Of a stretch of DNA of 64,000 bases, positions 38,701 through 52,285 are shown one piece after another. The notes under the pieces were generated by a model. It had not been told where the DNA came from. It saw only the letters and a list, made by a program, of their open reading frames with translations, and ran no database searches. Origin of the DNA: Chrysoporthe austroafricana (Eukaryota > Ascomycota > Sordariomycetes > Diaporthales > Cryphonectriaceae). Both the position numbers and the translations under genes were made by a program. Where the stretch lies: the NCBI GenBank assembly GCA_001051155.2, contig JYIP02000003.1, positions 2,542,001 to 2,606,000 on the forward strand. Reading direction: 5' to 3'. Positions within the stretch are counted from its first letter, which is position 1, and every line of letters begins with the position of its first letter.

Positions 38701-39021
38701 AAATATATAATACTTTCGATTTTCAATAAATTATTGCTAAGCTAATTCTTTTAACGGATTTTCCGGATTATTAAATCGAAAAGTATTCTTGTTCTTATTT
38801 ATTTCTATAAATATTTATTATTACTTTTTTTCCGTTATCGTTTTAGCAAGCTATCGAAATTTGCAATATTTGAAAAAATCTTCCCAGAATATATTATTCT
38901 TTCTTATTTATTAAGATAAATTCTTATCGAAATTTAACTTTTTTCTCTTTTAAATCTATTGCTTAAGTAATAAAAGCTATCTTTGCTTAATTATTTATGC
39001 TTTTGCTTTCTGCAAAAGTAT
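35706..39021 (-). pseudogene. Gag-protease of family E element, 5' truncated
   Basis: Minus-strand relic with open island 36628-36810 (MRFYYRFVRKDIRKYFIQLT), shared with the two flanking copies. The N-terminal 80 or so codons are missing. No CCHC zinc knuckle was seen. Confidence 0.7.
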
Positions 39022-39229
39022 TAATGGCAAAACCTATAGACGAAGTGAATTCGTAATGGATTCGCCTGGTAAATCTATAGTAAATCCCCTAATAAATACG
39101 CAATAAATTTACCAGATAAATGCTATACCTTTACCGGGGGGCTTATATAATGCCCTGATAAGCTTTTAGCGTAATTTACTTTCTTGGAAGAATTATGCTT
39201 TATAATATATTTCAGTACGTTTACTATCA
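39022..39229 (+). repeat. 5' LTR of family E
   Basis: The LTR is 208 bp, TAATGGCAAAACC to CTATCA. Left-flanking pentamer AGTAT. Confidence 0.87.
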
Positions 39230-39278
39230 ATTAGTAGCTACGCTTTGCATGCTTTTGCTGCGTAATCGGGTTTCGATT

Positions 39279-39432
39279 ATCAGCTTTATAAAATAACGGC
39301 TCTTATAAGAATATCAGTCTTATAGGATAACGGCTTTTATAAAGGTATCGGCTCTGTAAAGTATCGGCTCTTATAAGAATATCGGTCTTATAGGATATCG
39401 GCCTTTATAAAGATAGCATTCCTATAAGAGAT
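39279..39432 (+). repeat. Leader tandem repeats of family E
   Basis: Nine units of 16-18 nt, for example ACGGCTCTTATAAGAAT and ATCGGTCTTATAGGAT, most centred on a TTATAA or TTATAG self-complementary core. Non-coding leader between the primer-binding site and gag. Confidence 0.78.
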
Positions 39433-39488
39433 ATTACAATTATTTATCGATAATTTATTGCCAATTTACTATAGCAATTACTGGCAAT

Positions 39489-42400
39489 AACGTTTTACTA
39501 TTGCGGCTTATCGATTATATCGAAATCAAGTATCCCGCTCAAGTATATAAGTTCATATAAGCCTTGAACGATTCTGAGAAGAAAGATTGAGTTATATCGG
39601 ATATTAAGATCTTTCTCGAAATTGCATATGCTTTTGTCAATTAGAAACTTTTGGCCGATCGATACGAAAAAGCGAAACAAAATCTTAAAGAAACCAATAT
39701 ACTTTTGCAGAAAGCAAAAGTATAAGTAGTTAAGCAAAAATAGTCTTTATTGCCTAAGCATTAGATTTAAGAGAGAGGAAAGTCGAATTTCGATAAGAAT
39801 CTATTTTAGTAGATAAGAGAGAATAATATATTTTAAGAAGATTTTTCCAAATATTGCAAATTTCGATAGCTTGCCGAAACGATAACGGAAAAAAAGCAAT
39901 AATAAATACTTATAGAAATAAATAAAAGCGAGAATACTTTTCGACCTAATAATCCGAAAAATCCGTTAGAAAAATTAGCTTAATAATAATTTATCGAAAA
40001 TCAAAAGCATTATATGCTTGAATATATTAATATTAATAGCGGAATTAAATATATTTATCTATTATAATATTTAACCGAAAATTTAAATTTTAAATTTATT
40101 AATAAATCTGGAAATTTTTTAGCTATAATAAGAAGAATAAATAAAAACAAAAAAAAATAATTAATTCCAGGAAATAAGCGTATTTCTTTCCTTTTAACGA
40201 GAACCCAGAATCGGAATATTTCCAGACAAAATTCTATTATAGCTATCCCGGTTAATTTTATAAACTTTATAACAGAAAATATATTAATGCCTTAATCGGG
40301 TTTATCGGATTATCCGTAATTTTTCAGGAAAAAAGATTATAAGGAAAAAAGACTGGATAAAAGAAAATCGGATAATTATATTATTATTTTTCAGAAATAC
40401 CCGACCCTTTCTTCCTTAATTACTAGCTTATTAAATTAATTTTTATAATAACCCGAAATAAAAGCAATCTATTAAAACGGCTTTATTTCGGAAAAAATAA
40501 TACGTATTGGGTTTAAAAAAATATTCCGATTGCAATAAGCTTTTAATATATAAGCGCCTTAATCGGAACTTACTAAAGAATTCCTTCCCGTTTCGGCCGC
40601 GAAATACTATACTAATAACGGATATCGCTTTATTAAACCGGTATTTCCTAATATTAAAGAATATATCCGGCAAATATTTATATTAAAAGTAGGAAATTAA
40701 TTAGATTAAAGACTATTTTCGGGTCCTAAATTAAATATTGAAATTAATCCTAATTTCCAAGAAAAATTAATTAATAAGCCAGATAGATTACCGGATTTAT
40801 CGGATTCTAGCAATAGTAAAAACAATAATTTTCGAAACTTATTATTCGGCTATAAATAATCCAAAAATCTTTAAGCTTATTAACTTAATTTATTTAAATT
40901 TATAGCATTGCCTGTTAGCATTAATAAGGAATTTAAAAATACGGTTATAAAGCAATTCCGATTTTATAAGAATTGGAATAATTACGCTAACTTAATAATT
41001 ATATCCATTATAAATAGCAAAATTATTATCTGGAAAGACTTTCAAACTTTTATAAACCGGTATGAAATATATATAGCTAGAAATATAAAATGCGCTAAAT
41101 ATTTTAATTTCCATTTATCCGCTTGCTTAATTAAAATAATATATACTTAATTCTATTCTATATTATTTTCCTAAAAGCGTAAAGATTTTACTTTATATAA
41201 GCATAATTAAAGCTAATAGAAAAAATAATTAAGAAGAGATTTTTCTATATTGCGGAAAATTGCAAAAGACTTGCTAAACGTTTAATAATATTCCAGGAAA
41301 AATATACGAAATAATCGCAATATTCTGGAATTTATTTATTACGTCTATCGATTTACTAAGCTAGCCGAATACTTAAATTCGTATTTAGCTAGAAATATTT
41401 AAGATCGGATTGACAAAAAACTAATAGCTAAATATTTCGACAGACTTAATCGAAATAAGGATGCAAAAGATTTCGAAAAACATTTTAAAGCGAAACAAGA
41501 GATATAGCATATTCTCGAATCAGATTATATAATAAAATTATTTTGTAAATTTGCATAACCGGTATAGAAAGTTATGCAATCGGCTGCCAATCTTCCCAAT
41601 ATTAATATTCATTTCTCAGCTAATATATTCCCAAGACGCTTTGGAAGATTTAAGCTTTAAAAACTTAAATATTTATCTCGTTTAACAAAAACGTTTAACC
41701 AGCCAAATTTATCCAAAAGTATTAAATATATCCCGGAATACGAATTCCGAAAGCTCTTACTAAAATAATAGCGAAAGCTAATAAATGCTCGGAATTAATT
41801 ATAAGAACGGATAGCTAAATAACAAAATATTTCTAATACAGCTAAGAAGATATTAACTAATACTATAAATAATAGCAAAAATTCAATTTCAAAAAACCGA
41901 AATTTCCAATTGCGCTTTTACTATCGATTTATACGAAAAGATACTAGAAGATATTTTATCCAATTAACCCTAGCAAATTTCAATATCGATAATAGAAAAT
42001 TGCAATATAATCCAGATAAAAAGGACAAGCTGGCTCGAAAAGGCTATTTTTTTATAAATAACGATCTATTTATAGCGGATAATAATAAATATAATAAAAA
42101 GACCGAAAATAATAAAAACTTATAAAGGCAAAAAGACGAGTTGGAAAAATAAGCTGATAAAGAAAATATAATAATCGAAAATAATATCTGGATTTTTCAA
42201 GCCGAAAAGGCAAAATTATTAATAAACGAAAGCATATTCCATATCAAATACTTTATACAATTATCCAATTAGCTATAGAATTTTCTCAAAATCGATATAT
42301 AGAAAGAAAAAATCTTAGGATATAATATTCCTATACTTATAATCAAGCTTTATTATAGCAGCAGCTATATATATATAAGAGCTATAGCCAAAATATACCC

Positions 42401-42880
42401 GAATAAGCCGGATATAAAGGTTTGTATTAATATAAGCGCTAATTATTATATTATTACCGAAAAATTGCTAGTATAATTTCCTAAAGCAAAAGTAAACTGG
42501 AATGTAAAAGCTAAGTTTAAAAGCATAAGCCAATCGCTAGCAAAAGGCTAGGCTAAATTCGATTTATATTTCCAGAGCAATAAATATAGCTACCCAGTTA
42601 TATTTTATACTCGAATAGGAACTTGAGTATTGGATTAATTAGAAATAAGCATTTTATTAAAATAGGAATATAATATTCTTTACGAACTGGATATTCTGAA
42701 TTCAGAATTATTTATACAATTTGGTTATTTTGGTAATATTATAGCGAAAATAGAAATATTTGCCCGAATGCTAGTACGATCCCGGCAAATAAAGGCTGCA
42801 ATTATTATAATAATGCTATTTAAATCTTATAAGCTAATCCTTATTAATATTAAGCGAATCCCAAAAATATAATTTTTCTA
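39489..42880 (+). pseudogene. Gag-protease of family E element
   Basis: One frame runs from about 39489 (NVLLLRLIDYIEIKYPA) to the protease. The N-terminus has a coiled-coil-like stretch (LADRYEKAKQNLKETNILL near 39650). Open islands are 40908-41150 (MPVSINKEFKNTVIKQF) and 41910-42125 (MRFYYRFIRKDTRRYFIQLT). A retropepsin-like segment starts near 42411 (VCINISANYYIITEKL, with INIS where DTGA-type residues are expected) and ends near 42640. I assign Gag from position and collinearity, not from a zinc knuckle, which I did not find. The start codon is unresolved. Confidence 0.72.
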
Positions 42881-43021
42881 TTCAAGCCGAAACAGAAAGG
42901 GTAAATGAATTGCTTAATAGGCTATTAGATTAAAAAAGTTCTAATAACGAACTAAGCAGCAATCCTTTTAAGGATCCAGAAAAACTAATTTTTAAAGACA
43001 ATTGAACTATTCCAGACGGAT

Positions 43022-46000
43022 TATATAATCCTGCTAGCGAATTACGATAATTATTACTATATTGCGCGATAATACCTCTTTTAATAAACTTAAGACAGGT
43101 TATAGCTTTTAGGAAAGCTGAATTCAGACTAACTATTATTTATTAAATATATTTTCTAACAAATTGCAGAAATTATTAGAGAATAGCTGGAAAAATACTG
43201 ATTTCCGGATATGGAAACTCCCGAAATGAAAAATCATTTCGAAAACAATAATAAACTAAGGATCCGGAAAGATAAAGCTATTAAAGAATCGGAAATTAAA
43301 TTCGGTATATACGTTTGCAAGCATTTACCGGAATTTCTTTATAAAATTATAAAATTAATACGAGCATACGCTAGAATTTTTAAAAATATAAATCTTATTA
43401 ATATGCCAATTAACTAATAGATAAAGGTCGACTTAATCGAAAAATAGCAAAACCAGAAAATAGGATAAAAGCTATACTATTTAAGTAAAGAAAACTAAGA
43501 AATAATTAACGAAATTTTAGATAAATTATACTAATAAGGTTAAGCTAAATGGATTATAAATGCAATACTATTCGGTTTACTTATTTTTATAATTTGAAAG
43601 AATATAAATAGCCAAAAGAAAAAATATATAATAATTAATTTATATATTTTAAATAAAGTTTTAATCCCTAATATTTACCTTTTGCTATTATAGCAAAAGG
43701 TTATTAAATAGCTAAAAAGAAAAATATATATTATAATAATAAATATATAGCAATTTTTCTATCAATTCTTAATATATCTAGATTATAAAAACCGATTTAC
43801 TATTATTAGTTATTATAATTAAGAAAAGATAAAAATTCTATTTATAAGATTTCGAAATTTATTATTTTATATCTAGCATTTTATAAATTAATTCTTACGA
43901 TTATATTATAAATTTGTTTCCGCTTTTATAAACGATATTGTTATCCATTTAATTATAGAATAAAATTATTTGCAATATTTATAAACTATCTTCTCGTTAT
44001 TTTTATACAAAAATATTTTATTAGCTAGACCCAAATCGTTTCTTGAATATCTTTCAATCCAAATTTTAAGATTTAAAATAGACAGATTCGGAATTTCTAA
44101 TACGGAATACCGGATACAAACCATTCGCAACCTGGAATTCCCCAAAACATTCTAATAACTGGAAAGGTTTATCGGATTTACAGGATACTTATACTATTTA
44201 ATTCTTAAATATAATTATAAAATCAATCCATTTCAGAAAAGGAAAACTAAAATACTAAATAAAGCTAGCTAATCGAACCGTTTACCTTTAAATATAAAAT
44301 AGCAAAACTATATTATATAAGCTATTTTCGATTCAATATTAAATGAAATTAATAGTTTTCATAATTTCAAAATAGCTTTAGAAGCTAAAAATACTTTATT
44401 TTATTATATCCCAGATAAATTTCTCTTTATCTAGCTAAATACGTTTAAGGAAATAAGATTTTCAAGCATTATTTTCTAATTAGCAAACGATTATATATAG
44501 AATAGAATATTGCTAATAGCAAATATAGCTATATAATTAATTTTCTATTTAAGTAAGATAATTAATAAAATAGAATGAAAGTATTAGCTTATAAAGCTAG
44601 AAGTAACTTATTTAATATAGCTAATACGAAAATTACAAATAATAATAAAATCGAACCGAGCTAAGCCAGTTTATATCTTTACCGATTACGTAATAATAGT
44701 TAGCATTATCTATTTATTATTTATAAATATAATAAATAAGACTAAAGCAAATATACGGTTAATTCTTATTTCGGAATACTTAAGCTAATTCGATCTGAAA
44801 GCATATTATATACCGGGAAAATCGAATATTCTCGCAAATGCTATATTAAAATTACCGTTTACCTAAAAACCTATTAACGATAAAGGCATTCTAAATAAGA
44901 TATAGGAAAACGAACTTATCTAAATTCTTAGTAAAATATCTATAGATAGCGAAATGAAAAGGCGTATTAAGAAAGGATACGAAAAATATTCCTTATAATC
45001 CAAAATAATCGAATAATTGAAAGACTCAAATAAAATTGCCCGATTACCTTTTATATTAAATTATAATAGCTTACTATTTCTCAAAGATTATTATAGGAAA
45101 TAATAACTATATATTCCGAATAAAGTAGTATTGGATTTTATTAAAAAAGCTTACGATAGAAAATACTATTTCGGTATAAACCGCGTATAATATAACTTAA
45201 TAAATTGATTTATTATTAGATATTACTATGCTAAAATATACAATTATATATTAATATATCGAGCTTATAACGAGAATAAAAATGACTTATAGCAACTTTT
45301 AAAGGAAATGCAGCTTATATTATTTTTATTAATCCTATTCTATACTATTATTATAGATTTTATTATAGGATTACCGATAATACTATTTACAAATATTATA
45401 TAAGTTCTAGTTAAAATGCTATTCCTGAATATATTTCTTACGATTACAGATAAATATTCCAAAATTACAATTATTATACTAGGCAATATAGTATATATTA
45501 TAGCAAACTGAGCAACTTTTGTCTTACGGATATTTTATATTATTAATTAGGGAATATTCAAAAGGATTATTTTAGATAGAAACTCGAAATTCCTATCGGA
45601 ATTCTGGAAATATTTATAAGAAGCTATCGGAATGAAACTTGCCTATTCTACTCCCTTGTATTTGCAAACGGATAAGCAATCTAAAATAAAAAACCGAATA
45701 ATTAAAATAGCAATTCGGTATTTCATAATTGCTTACTTTAATACAAAATAAACCGAAATAATACTAGTATTATAATTTAATTTGAATAATATATATAACC
45801 GAGCTATAAAATATTTAGCTAGCCAAATACTATTCGGATTTAATCTATTATCGGGCTAGTAAATAAGGAATATAATACTTTTAGTAAAAGAAGTTTTCTA
45901 AGAAAAAGCTTAACTTTTTATTACTGAAATGCAAATAATAGCCAAATTGCAATATAATAAGCATTATTGCCAGATAGTTTTCGAATTAAATAATTGGATA

Positions 46001-46660
46001 TATATTCGCTTGAATTACGAATACTTATTGCCAAATAATCTATTTTTGAAATTTTTATAATAGAGAATAGGATTTTTTTAAGTTATTCGAAAAATAAGAA
46101 ACTTAGCGTATAAATTGAAATTGGCTCTTTATATAAATATCTATCCAGTAATCTCAATAATATAATTAATGTTTACAAACTTTCTTAAAACGGACTTTTA
46201 TAAATATAACCCTATATACTAAAACCCAATAAATATACTAGAAGATTCGGATATCGAGAAATACTTGGAAAATTACTGATATTACGAGCTGGAAAGGATA
46301 ATTAGCTGCTATAAACGAAAATATAAATATAATCCATACAGAATTGAATACTTAATAAAATAAATGAACTACTTTAGCTATTACAATATATAAATGCCCC
46401 GTAATGCCCTGAATGCGGACGAAATAATACGTAATTTCGAATGGAAATGCGAAGCTATAGCCGAATTACAGGAAAGAGCAAAGCGAGAACGGCTATTAGC
46501 GGAAAAAGTCTCTAAACCGAGAAATATCGTTATAATTGCTTTACGAAAACGAAACAAGCTAAAGCGCGATTTACGAATAGAAAGTATATTGGAATAAGCT
46601 AGTTTATTTATTCTAAGAAATCGAAAGAACTTATAATGTAATAAGCGCGTATTGGAATAA
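43022..46660 (+). pseudogene. Pol of family E element (RT, RNase H, integrase, chromodomain)
   Basis: One frame, offset from gag-pro. RT motif LNKVLIPNIYLL is near 43650-43690. The catalytic motif AFINDIVI at 43922-43945 has Asn for the first Asp. RARPKSFLxY-type fingers and an EFPKTF motif follow near 44030-44155. RNase H runs to about 44830 (YIPGKSNILANA). The integrase core is near 45340-45700 (IIDFIIGLP, ILDRNSKFLSEFWK, LQTDKQSKIKNR). The chromodomain spans about 46240-46390 (EKYLENYQYYELERII, YRIEYLIK). The tail 46394-46597 is open. TAA at 46595-46597 is CAA in the 49564 copy, so the family stop is TAA at 46658-46660. Confidence 0.88.
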
Positions 46661-46956
46661 AGGCGATTGCTAAATAAGGCAAATAAATTTCTGGCAAATA
46701 CAAAAAGCTATTATTTCGTAAATTGCTAATAAATTTACTTTATTTTCCTTTTCTTATTAGCGCGCTTACGATTATTATTTCTATTTATCCATTATAGCTA
46801 GCCGTATTACTCTATTATTATTATCTTTCATTATATTTTTGAATATTATTTTTGGGTATTAAAGTAGCATTATTATCAATTTCGCTTTACTTTATTAAGC
46901 TTTCGTAAACTTATAAAGATCGTATTAATAAGGCTATTAATATTATTAAAACCAAA

Positions 46957-48789
46957 ATGCATTATGCGATTATTAAGTTATATCTTTCCGTAAATGCTTC
47001 GCTATAAGACTAAGATTAATAAGAAACGGTACGTTTAGTTATACCCAATTTTTACGTAATGCTATATCCTATATCTTAAGAAAAACTTTTTAAAGTTTGC
47101 CGAAAAAGCAGAATTATATAATATGCCAAATACGTTTATAAAGTATCGCTTAAAGACTGCTTTTCTCTGGAAGGATATCGGTAAGCTATATACTTATATA
47201 GTAACGAAAGCCGTTTCTACTATAATACTTACGTAACGAAAAATTATTTAAGCGATTTCTTTTATTACCAGGAAGCTTATACGGTAGCCTTTCGTCAAGC
47301 GCTAATCAATAAGGATTATACCAATATAGTAAACCGAAAAATCGAATATAATATTTATATCCTTAATACTAAGCTAAGTAGCAATAATATTAGTCGGCCG
47401 CTAATTATTAAAGAAGCTTAAGAGCTTATTTTATAATATTTTATGCTATTGTAAATCGATTATTCCAGCTTTATTTACAAAAGATAAAAGCTTTATCCAA
47501 ATACCCTTACCGGTATGGATGCTATTACGAACGAGGATATAAATAATAAACTAACGAATAATTTTATTAAAGGAATATCGCTTAAATTTACCCCGAATTC
47601 ATTTATTATTCATAATCCTATCCTTGCCTTATATATCCTATTAATAGCTTATCGTATCCTATTTCCTATTATAATATCGAAAAACAATTGCTTACGAAAT
47701 AAATATAGCCATTATATCAAAAATAAAGCTAAATAGATAATATTAAGCAATTGCAGCAACTTTATTAAAGAAAAAGTAAATGCTATACGCTATATAGCCA
47801 ATATAGCAGAAATTATTATAGTTTACGAATATAGTTATAATATAGCTTTCGCTATTTAAAAAAAGATAGCTAAAAATATTAAGCTAATCTTAATTAAGCT
47901 TAAAGTTCCCGAACCTATTATACCGGTTGCTAATTTAAGCTTATTTGCTATAATAGAGCGAAATTTTATAATACTAGCCAAGCGCTATCGAATTATAAAC
48001 GATATTATCGACTTAACCGAAAACAATTTACCGAGCATAGCTAGTTTGTTAGCTATATTAAATAAGGCTTTCCAAGCTAATATTAGTAATACTCTGCCTT
48101 TACGGGCTACGCCTTGCGCTATTCCCGCTTTATTTATTAAATATAATTTCAAATCTAAAGCTATTAAAGCCGAAATTGCAATATATTATTGCATACTAGC
48201 CTTTTATATATCCAAAAAATATATACGCTATAATTTCATTTAAAGAAGCAATTTCGGCATTAACCGTCCTTATATTGCTAACGGTTTCGCTATTTATAAT
48301 AATATTAAGTTCGGCATTATCGGAATCTATAATAATTGCATCCAGTATTTCTTCCTTTTTATTATAAGAGAATATATATACGAGTTCGTTATTTAGTTCC
48401 GCAATCTCGATTCTACCGTTTTATCCAACCGGTCGAGCTTGCATTTTATTATAAACTAAATTTTCCGTTTCGAATACGATTTCAAAGCTATTAAGATTAT
48501 CTTTACCAAAGACGATATGGATTACGATTTTAACGCTACTTTTCAGAAATAAGCTAACGAAAATAAAGACTATCTCAGCGCCGCCCGATCCTTGCAATGC
48601 CAAAATCGCATAATAAGCCTCAAATCCTATATCCAAACGCATAGGCTAATTAAAATTTTGCAGTTTAATATTTATAATTATATTGATTTCTGCAATTATA
48701 TCGGAAAAGAAAAATTATTTGTTATATTCTTTCGTAATTTATTAAACTTTAAAGCTATTGCTAAAACCTGGGAAATTATTCCCAATTAA
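46957..48789 (+). pseudogene. Accessory frame between pol and 3' LTR of family E element
   Basis: This sense-strand frame of 611 codons is in a third reading frame, 296 nt after pol. The ATG at 46957 is ACG in the 49564 copy and ATA in others, so it may not be the start; similarity continues upstream in frame to a shared TGA at 46840-46842. Conserved protein segments include LSDFFYYQEAYTVAFRQAL (about 47250-47305), RNFIILAKRYRIINDIIDL (about 47970-48020) and YIGKEKLFVIFFRNLLNF near the C-terminus. Positions 47515-47736 and 48046-48243 are open. The span from the equivalent codon to the stop is exactly 1833 nt in four copies. I recognise no domain, signal peptide or clear membrane segment. Position suggests an env-like or captured accessory gene, but that is inference only. 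Confidence 0.7.
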
Positions 48790-49412
48790 TAAATATAGCT
48801 ATCATTTATCGATATAATATTATTAATAGCATATAGTACTGCTTTCTTTCAATAATTTATAAATTTAGCTATTTATATTGAAAACTAATTACAATATCGC
48901 TATATAATAATTATATACGGCTATCGGCTTTGCATACCGATATATCCTATTATAACTTTATTTTATATTTATTACTATTATACTTATTTAATATTTTATT
49001 ATTTGAAAGCTATACTTTCTATTAATATTTATAAGCAATTTTAATCTTTAGTTATATTTGTACCAAATATTTCGGCAGTAAATACGATTAAATATTATTG
49101 AAATATATTTGAATATCGGCCAGCTTTATTATATATAAGTATTATATATATTTATTTATCTCAAGCATAAACCGATTGTAATAAAAGATTAGTTCAAATC
49201 CTTAATATAAGCACGTTTACTTATTAGAACTCTAGTACGAGTCGGCTTTATAAAACGATTATTATTTCCTATATAATCTCCTTTATCCAATAATACTATC
49301 GTACTTTTCCTTACTATATAACTCAGAGTTTTACTATATCGTATTACCGCTACTCAAAATATCTTTGATAGTTGGCTTTCTTTATAGATAAAGGTTATAA
49401 GAGGCCGGCAAT

Positions 49413-49563
49413 TAATAGCAAAACCTATAGACGAAGTAAATTCGTAATAAATTCGCTTAGTAAATTTATAGTAAATCCCTTAATGAATACGCAATGAATT
49501 TACCAGGTAAATGCCATACTCTTACCGGGGGGCTTATATAATACCCTAATAGGCTTTTAGCAT
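49413..49563 (+). repeat. 3' LTR of family E, truncated at palindrome centre
   Basis: It starts TAATAGCAAAACC after GAGGCCGGCAAT, follows the LTR to GCTTTTAGCAT, and lacks the final 57 or so nt. The inverted LTR of the next element follows directly. Confidence 0.83.
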
Positions 49564-49770
49564 TAATGGTAAACGTACTGAAATATATTATAAAGCATAG
49601 TTCTTTCAAGAAAGTAAATTACGCTAAAGCCTATCAGGGCATTATATAAGCCCCCCGATAAGAGTATAGCATTTACTTAGTAAATTTACTGCATATTCAT
49701 TAAAGGATTTATTATAAATTTACCAGGCAAATCCATTACGAATTCATTTCGTCTATAAGTTTTGCTATCA
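49564..49770 (-). repeat. 3' LTR of full-length family E element
   Basis: 207 bp, plus-strand start TAATGGTAAACGTACTG, end TTTTGCTATCA. The reverse complement of the GGGGCCGGCAAT purine tract follows. Confidence 0.87.
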
Positions 49771-50452
49771 ATTGCCGGCCCCTTATAACCTTTATTTATA
49801 AAGGAAGCTAATTGTTAGAAATATCTTGAGTAGCAGTAATACGATATAGTAAGATTCTGAGTTATACGGCAAGGAAAAATATAATAGCACTATTGGATAA
49901 AAGAGATTATATAGGAAATAATAATCGTTTCATAAAACCGACTCGTACCAAAATCCTAATAGGTAAACGTACTTATGCCGGGGATTTGAATAACAAATAT
50001 GCCTATACCGGGAACTAAAAGAAAACTTGCTTATGCTAAGAGCTTAGAATTGATCCTCTATTACAATCGGTTTATGCCTGAAATAAATGGATATATATAA
50101 TATTTATATATAATAAGGCTAGCCGATATCCAAGTATATTTCGGTAATACTTAATTATATTTACTGCCGAAATATTTAGTATAGATATAATTAAAGACTA
50201 AAATTATTCGTAAATATTAGTAAAAAGTATAGCTTTTAAATAATAAAATATTAAATAAGTATAATAATAGTAAATATAAAATGAAATTACAATAAGATAT
50301 ATCGGTATGCAAAACTAATAGCTGCATATAGTTATTATATAGCAATATCGTAATCAGTTCTCAATATAAATAGCTAAATTTATAAATTATTAAAAGAAAG
50401 CAGTATTATATACTGCTAATAATATTATATCGATAAATAATAATAGTATTTA

Positions 50453-52285
50453 CTAATTAGGAATAATTTTCCGGGTTTTAATAATAGCTTCAAAATTTAA
50501 TAAATTACGAAAGAATATAGCAAACAATTCTTCCTTTCCGATATAATCGCAAAAGTCAATATAATTATAGATATTAAGCTGCAAGATCTTAACTAGCTTA
50601 TGCGTTTGGATATAGGACTTGAAGCCTATTATGCGACTTTAGCATTGCAAAGACCGGGCGGCATTAAAGTAATTTTTGTTTTCGTTAGCCCATTTCTGAA
50701 AAGTAGTATTGAAATCGTAATCTATATTGTCCTTAATGAAAACGATCTTAATAGCTTTGAAATCGTATTCGAAACGGAAGATTTGGTTTATAATAAAGTA
50801 TAAGCCCGACCAATTAAACAAGATAATAAAATTAAAATTGCGGAACCAAATAACGAACTCGTATATATATTTTCTTATAATAAAAGGGAAAAAATACTAA
50901 ATGCGATTATCGTAAATTCCGATAATGCCGAACTTAATATTATTATAAACGGCAAAGCCGTTAATAACGTAAAGATAATTGGTACCGAAATTATCTTCCT
51001 AAGTAAAATTATAGCATATATATTCCTTGGATATATAAAAGGCTAGCGTATAGTAATATACCGCAATTTCGGTTTTAATAGCTTTGGATTTGGGATTATA
51101 TTTAATAGATAAAGCGGGGATAGCGCAAAGTATAGCCCGTAAGGGCAGAATATTACTAATATTGGCTCGGGAAGCTCTGCTTAGTATAGCTAATAGATTA
51201 GCTATGCTCGGTAAATCGTTTTCGGTCAAGTCGATAATATCGTTTATAATTCGATAGCGCTTGGCTAATATTATAAAATTTCGCTCTATTATAGCAGATA
51301 GGCTTAGATTAACGACTGGCATAATAGGCTCGGGAATTTTAAGCTTGGCTAAAACTAGCTTAATATTCTTGGTTATTTTTTTCCAGGCAGTAAGGGCTAT
51401 ATTACAATTATATTCGTAGATTATAACGATTTCTGCTATATTAGCTGTATAGCGTATAGCATTTACTTTCTTTTTAGTAAGGTTGCTGCGATTACTTAAT
51501 ATCGTTTATCCCGCCTTATCTTTAATATAACGGTTATGCTTATTTCGTAAACGATCGTCTCTCGAAATTATAATAGGAAATAAGATATAATAAGCTATTA
51601 ATAAAATATATAAGGCAAAGATAGGATTATAAATAATAAGTGAATTCGGGGTAAATTCAGGCGATATTCCTTTAATAGAATTATCCGTTAGTCCGTTATT
51701 TATATCTTTATTCGTAATAGTATTCGCGCTGGTAAGGGTATTTGGATAAAGCTCCTATCTTTCGTAAATAAGGCTGAAACGGTCGATTTATAATAATATA
51801 AAGTATTGTGAAATAAGCTCTTAGGCTTTTTCAGTAATTAGCGGCTAACTAATATCGCTATTGCTTAGCTCGGTATTAAGGACGTAAATATTATATTCGA
51901 CTTTTCGGTCTACTATATTAATATAACCCTTATTAATTAATGCTTGACAAAAAGCTATTGTATAAGCTTTTTAATAACGAAAGAAATCGCTCAAGTAATT
52001 CTTCGTTACGTAAGTATTATAATAGAAACGGCTTTCGCTACTATACAAATATATAGCCTACCGATATCTTTCTAAGGAAAAGCGGTCCTTAAGCAATACT
52101 TTATAAACGTATTTGGCATACTATATAGTCTTACTTTTTCAGCAAACTTTAAAAGGTTCTTCTTGGGATATAAAGTATAGTACTGCGTAGAAATTAAGCA
52201 TAGCTAAATATACTATTTCTTATTAATCTTAGTCTTATAGCAAGGCATTTACGGAAAGATATAATTTAATAATTGCATAATACGT
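50453..52285 (-). pseudogene. Accessory frame of full-length family E element
   Basis: 1833 nt from ACG at 52283-52285 (equivalent to ATG in two other copies) to TAG at 50453-50455. The 50999-51322 stretch is open for 107 codons (MPVVNLSLSAIIERNF). ACG here suggests that the ATG seen elsewhere arose by C-to-T change and that the real start lies upstream. Function unknown. Confidence 0.7.

Larger units (their letters stand above)
29047..39021 (-). mobile_element. Family E element lacking its 5' LTR
   Basis: In order from the left on the minus strand: 3' LTR (29047-29254), accessory frame (29937-31769), pol (32066-35705) and gag-pro up to 39021, where it ends inside the gag coiled-coil region. 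There the 5' LTR of the plus-strand copy begins. The element was inserted into gag of the plus-strand fragment ending at 29046 (left flank AAAAG). Confidence 0.88.
39022..49563 (+). mobile_element. Near-complete family E gypsy element
   Basis: On the plus strand: 5' LTR 39022-39229, primer-binding site (TAGTAGCTACGC, TGG altered) from 39232, leader repeats 39279-39432, gag-pro, pol, accessory frame, and a 3' LTR from 49413 that lacks its last 57 or so nt. Immediately after it the minus-strand copy starts at 49564. Gag-pro, pol and accessory frames lie in three different reading frames. RIP stops occur throughout, so it is not autonomous. Confidence 0.9.
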
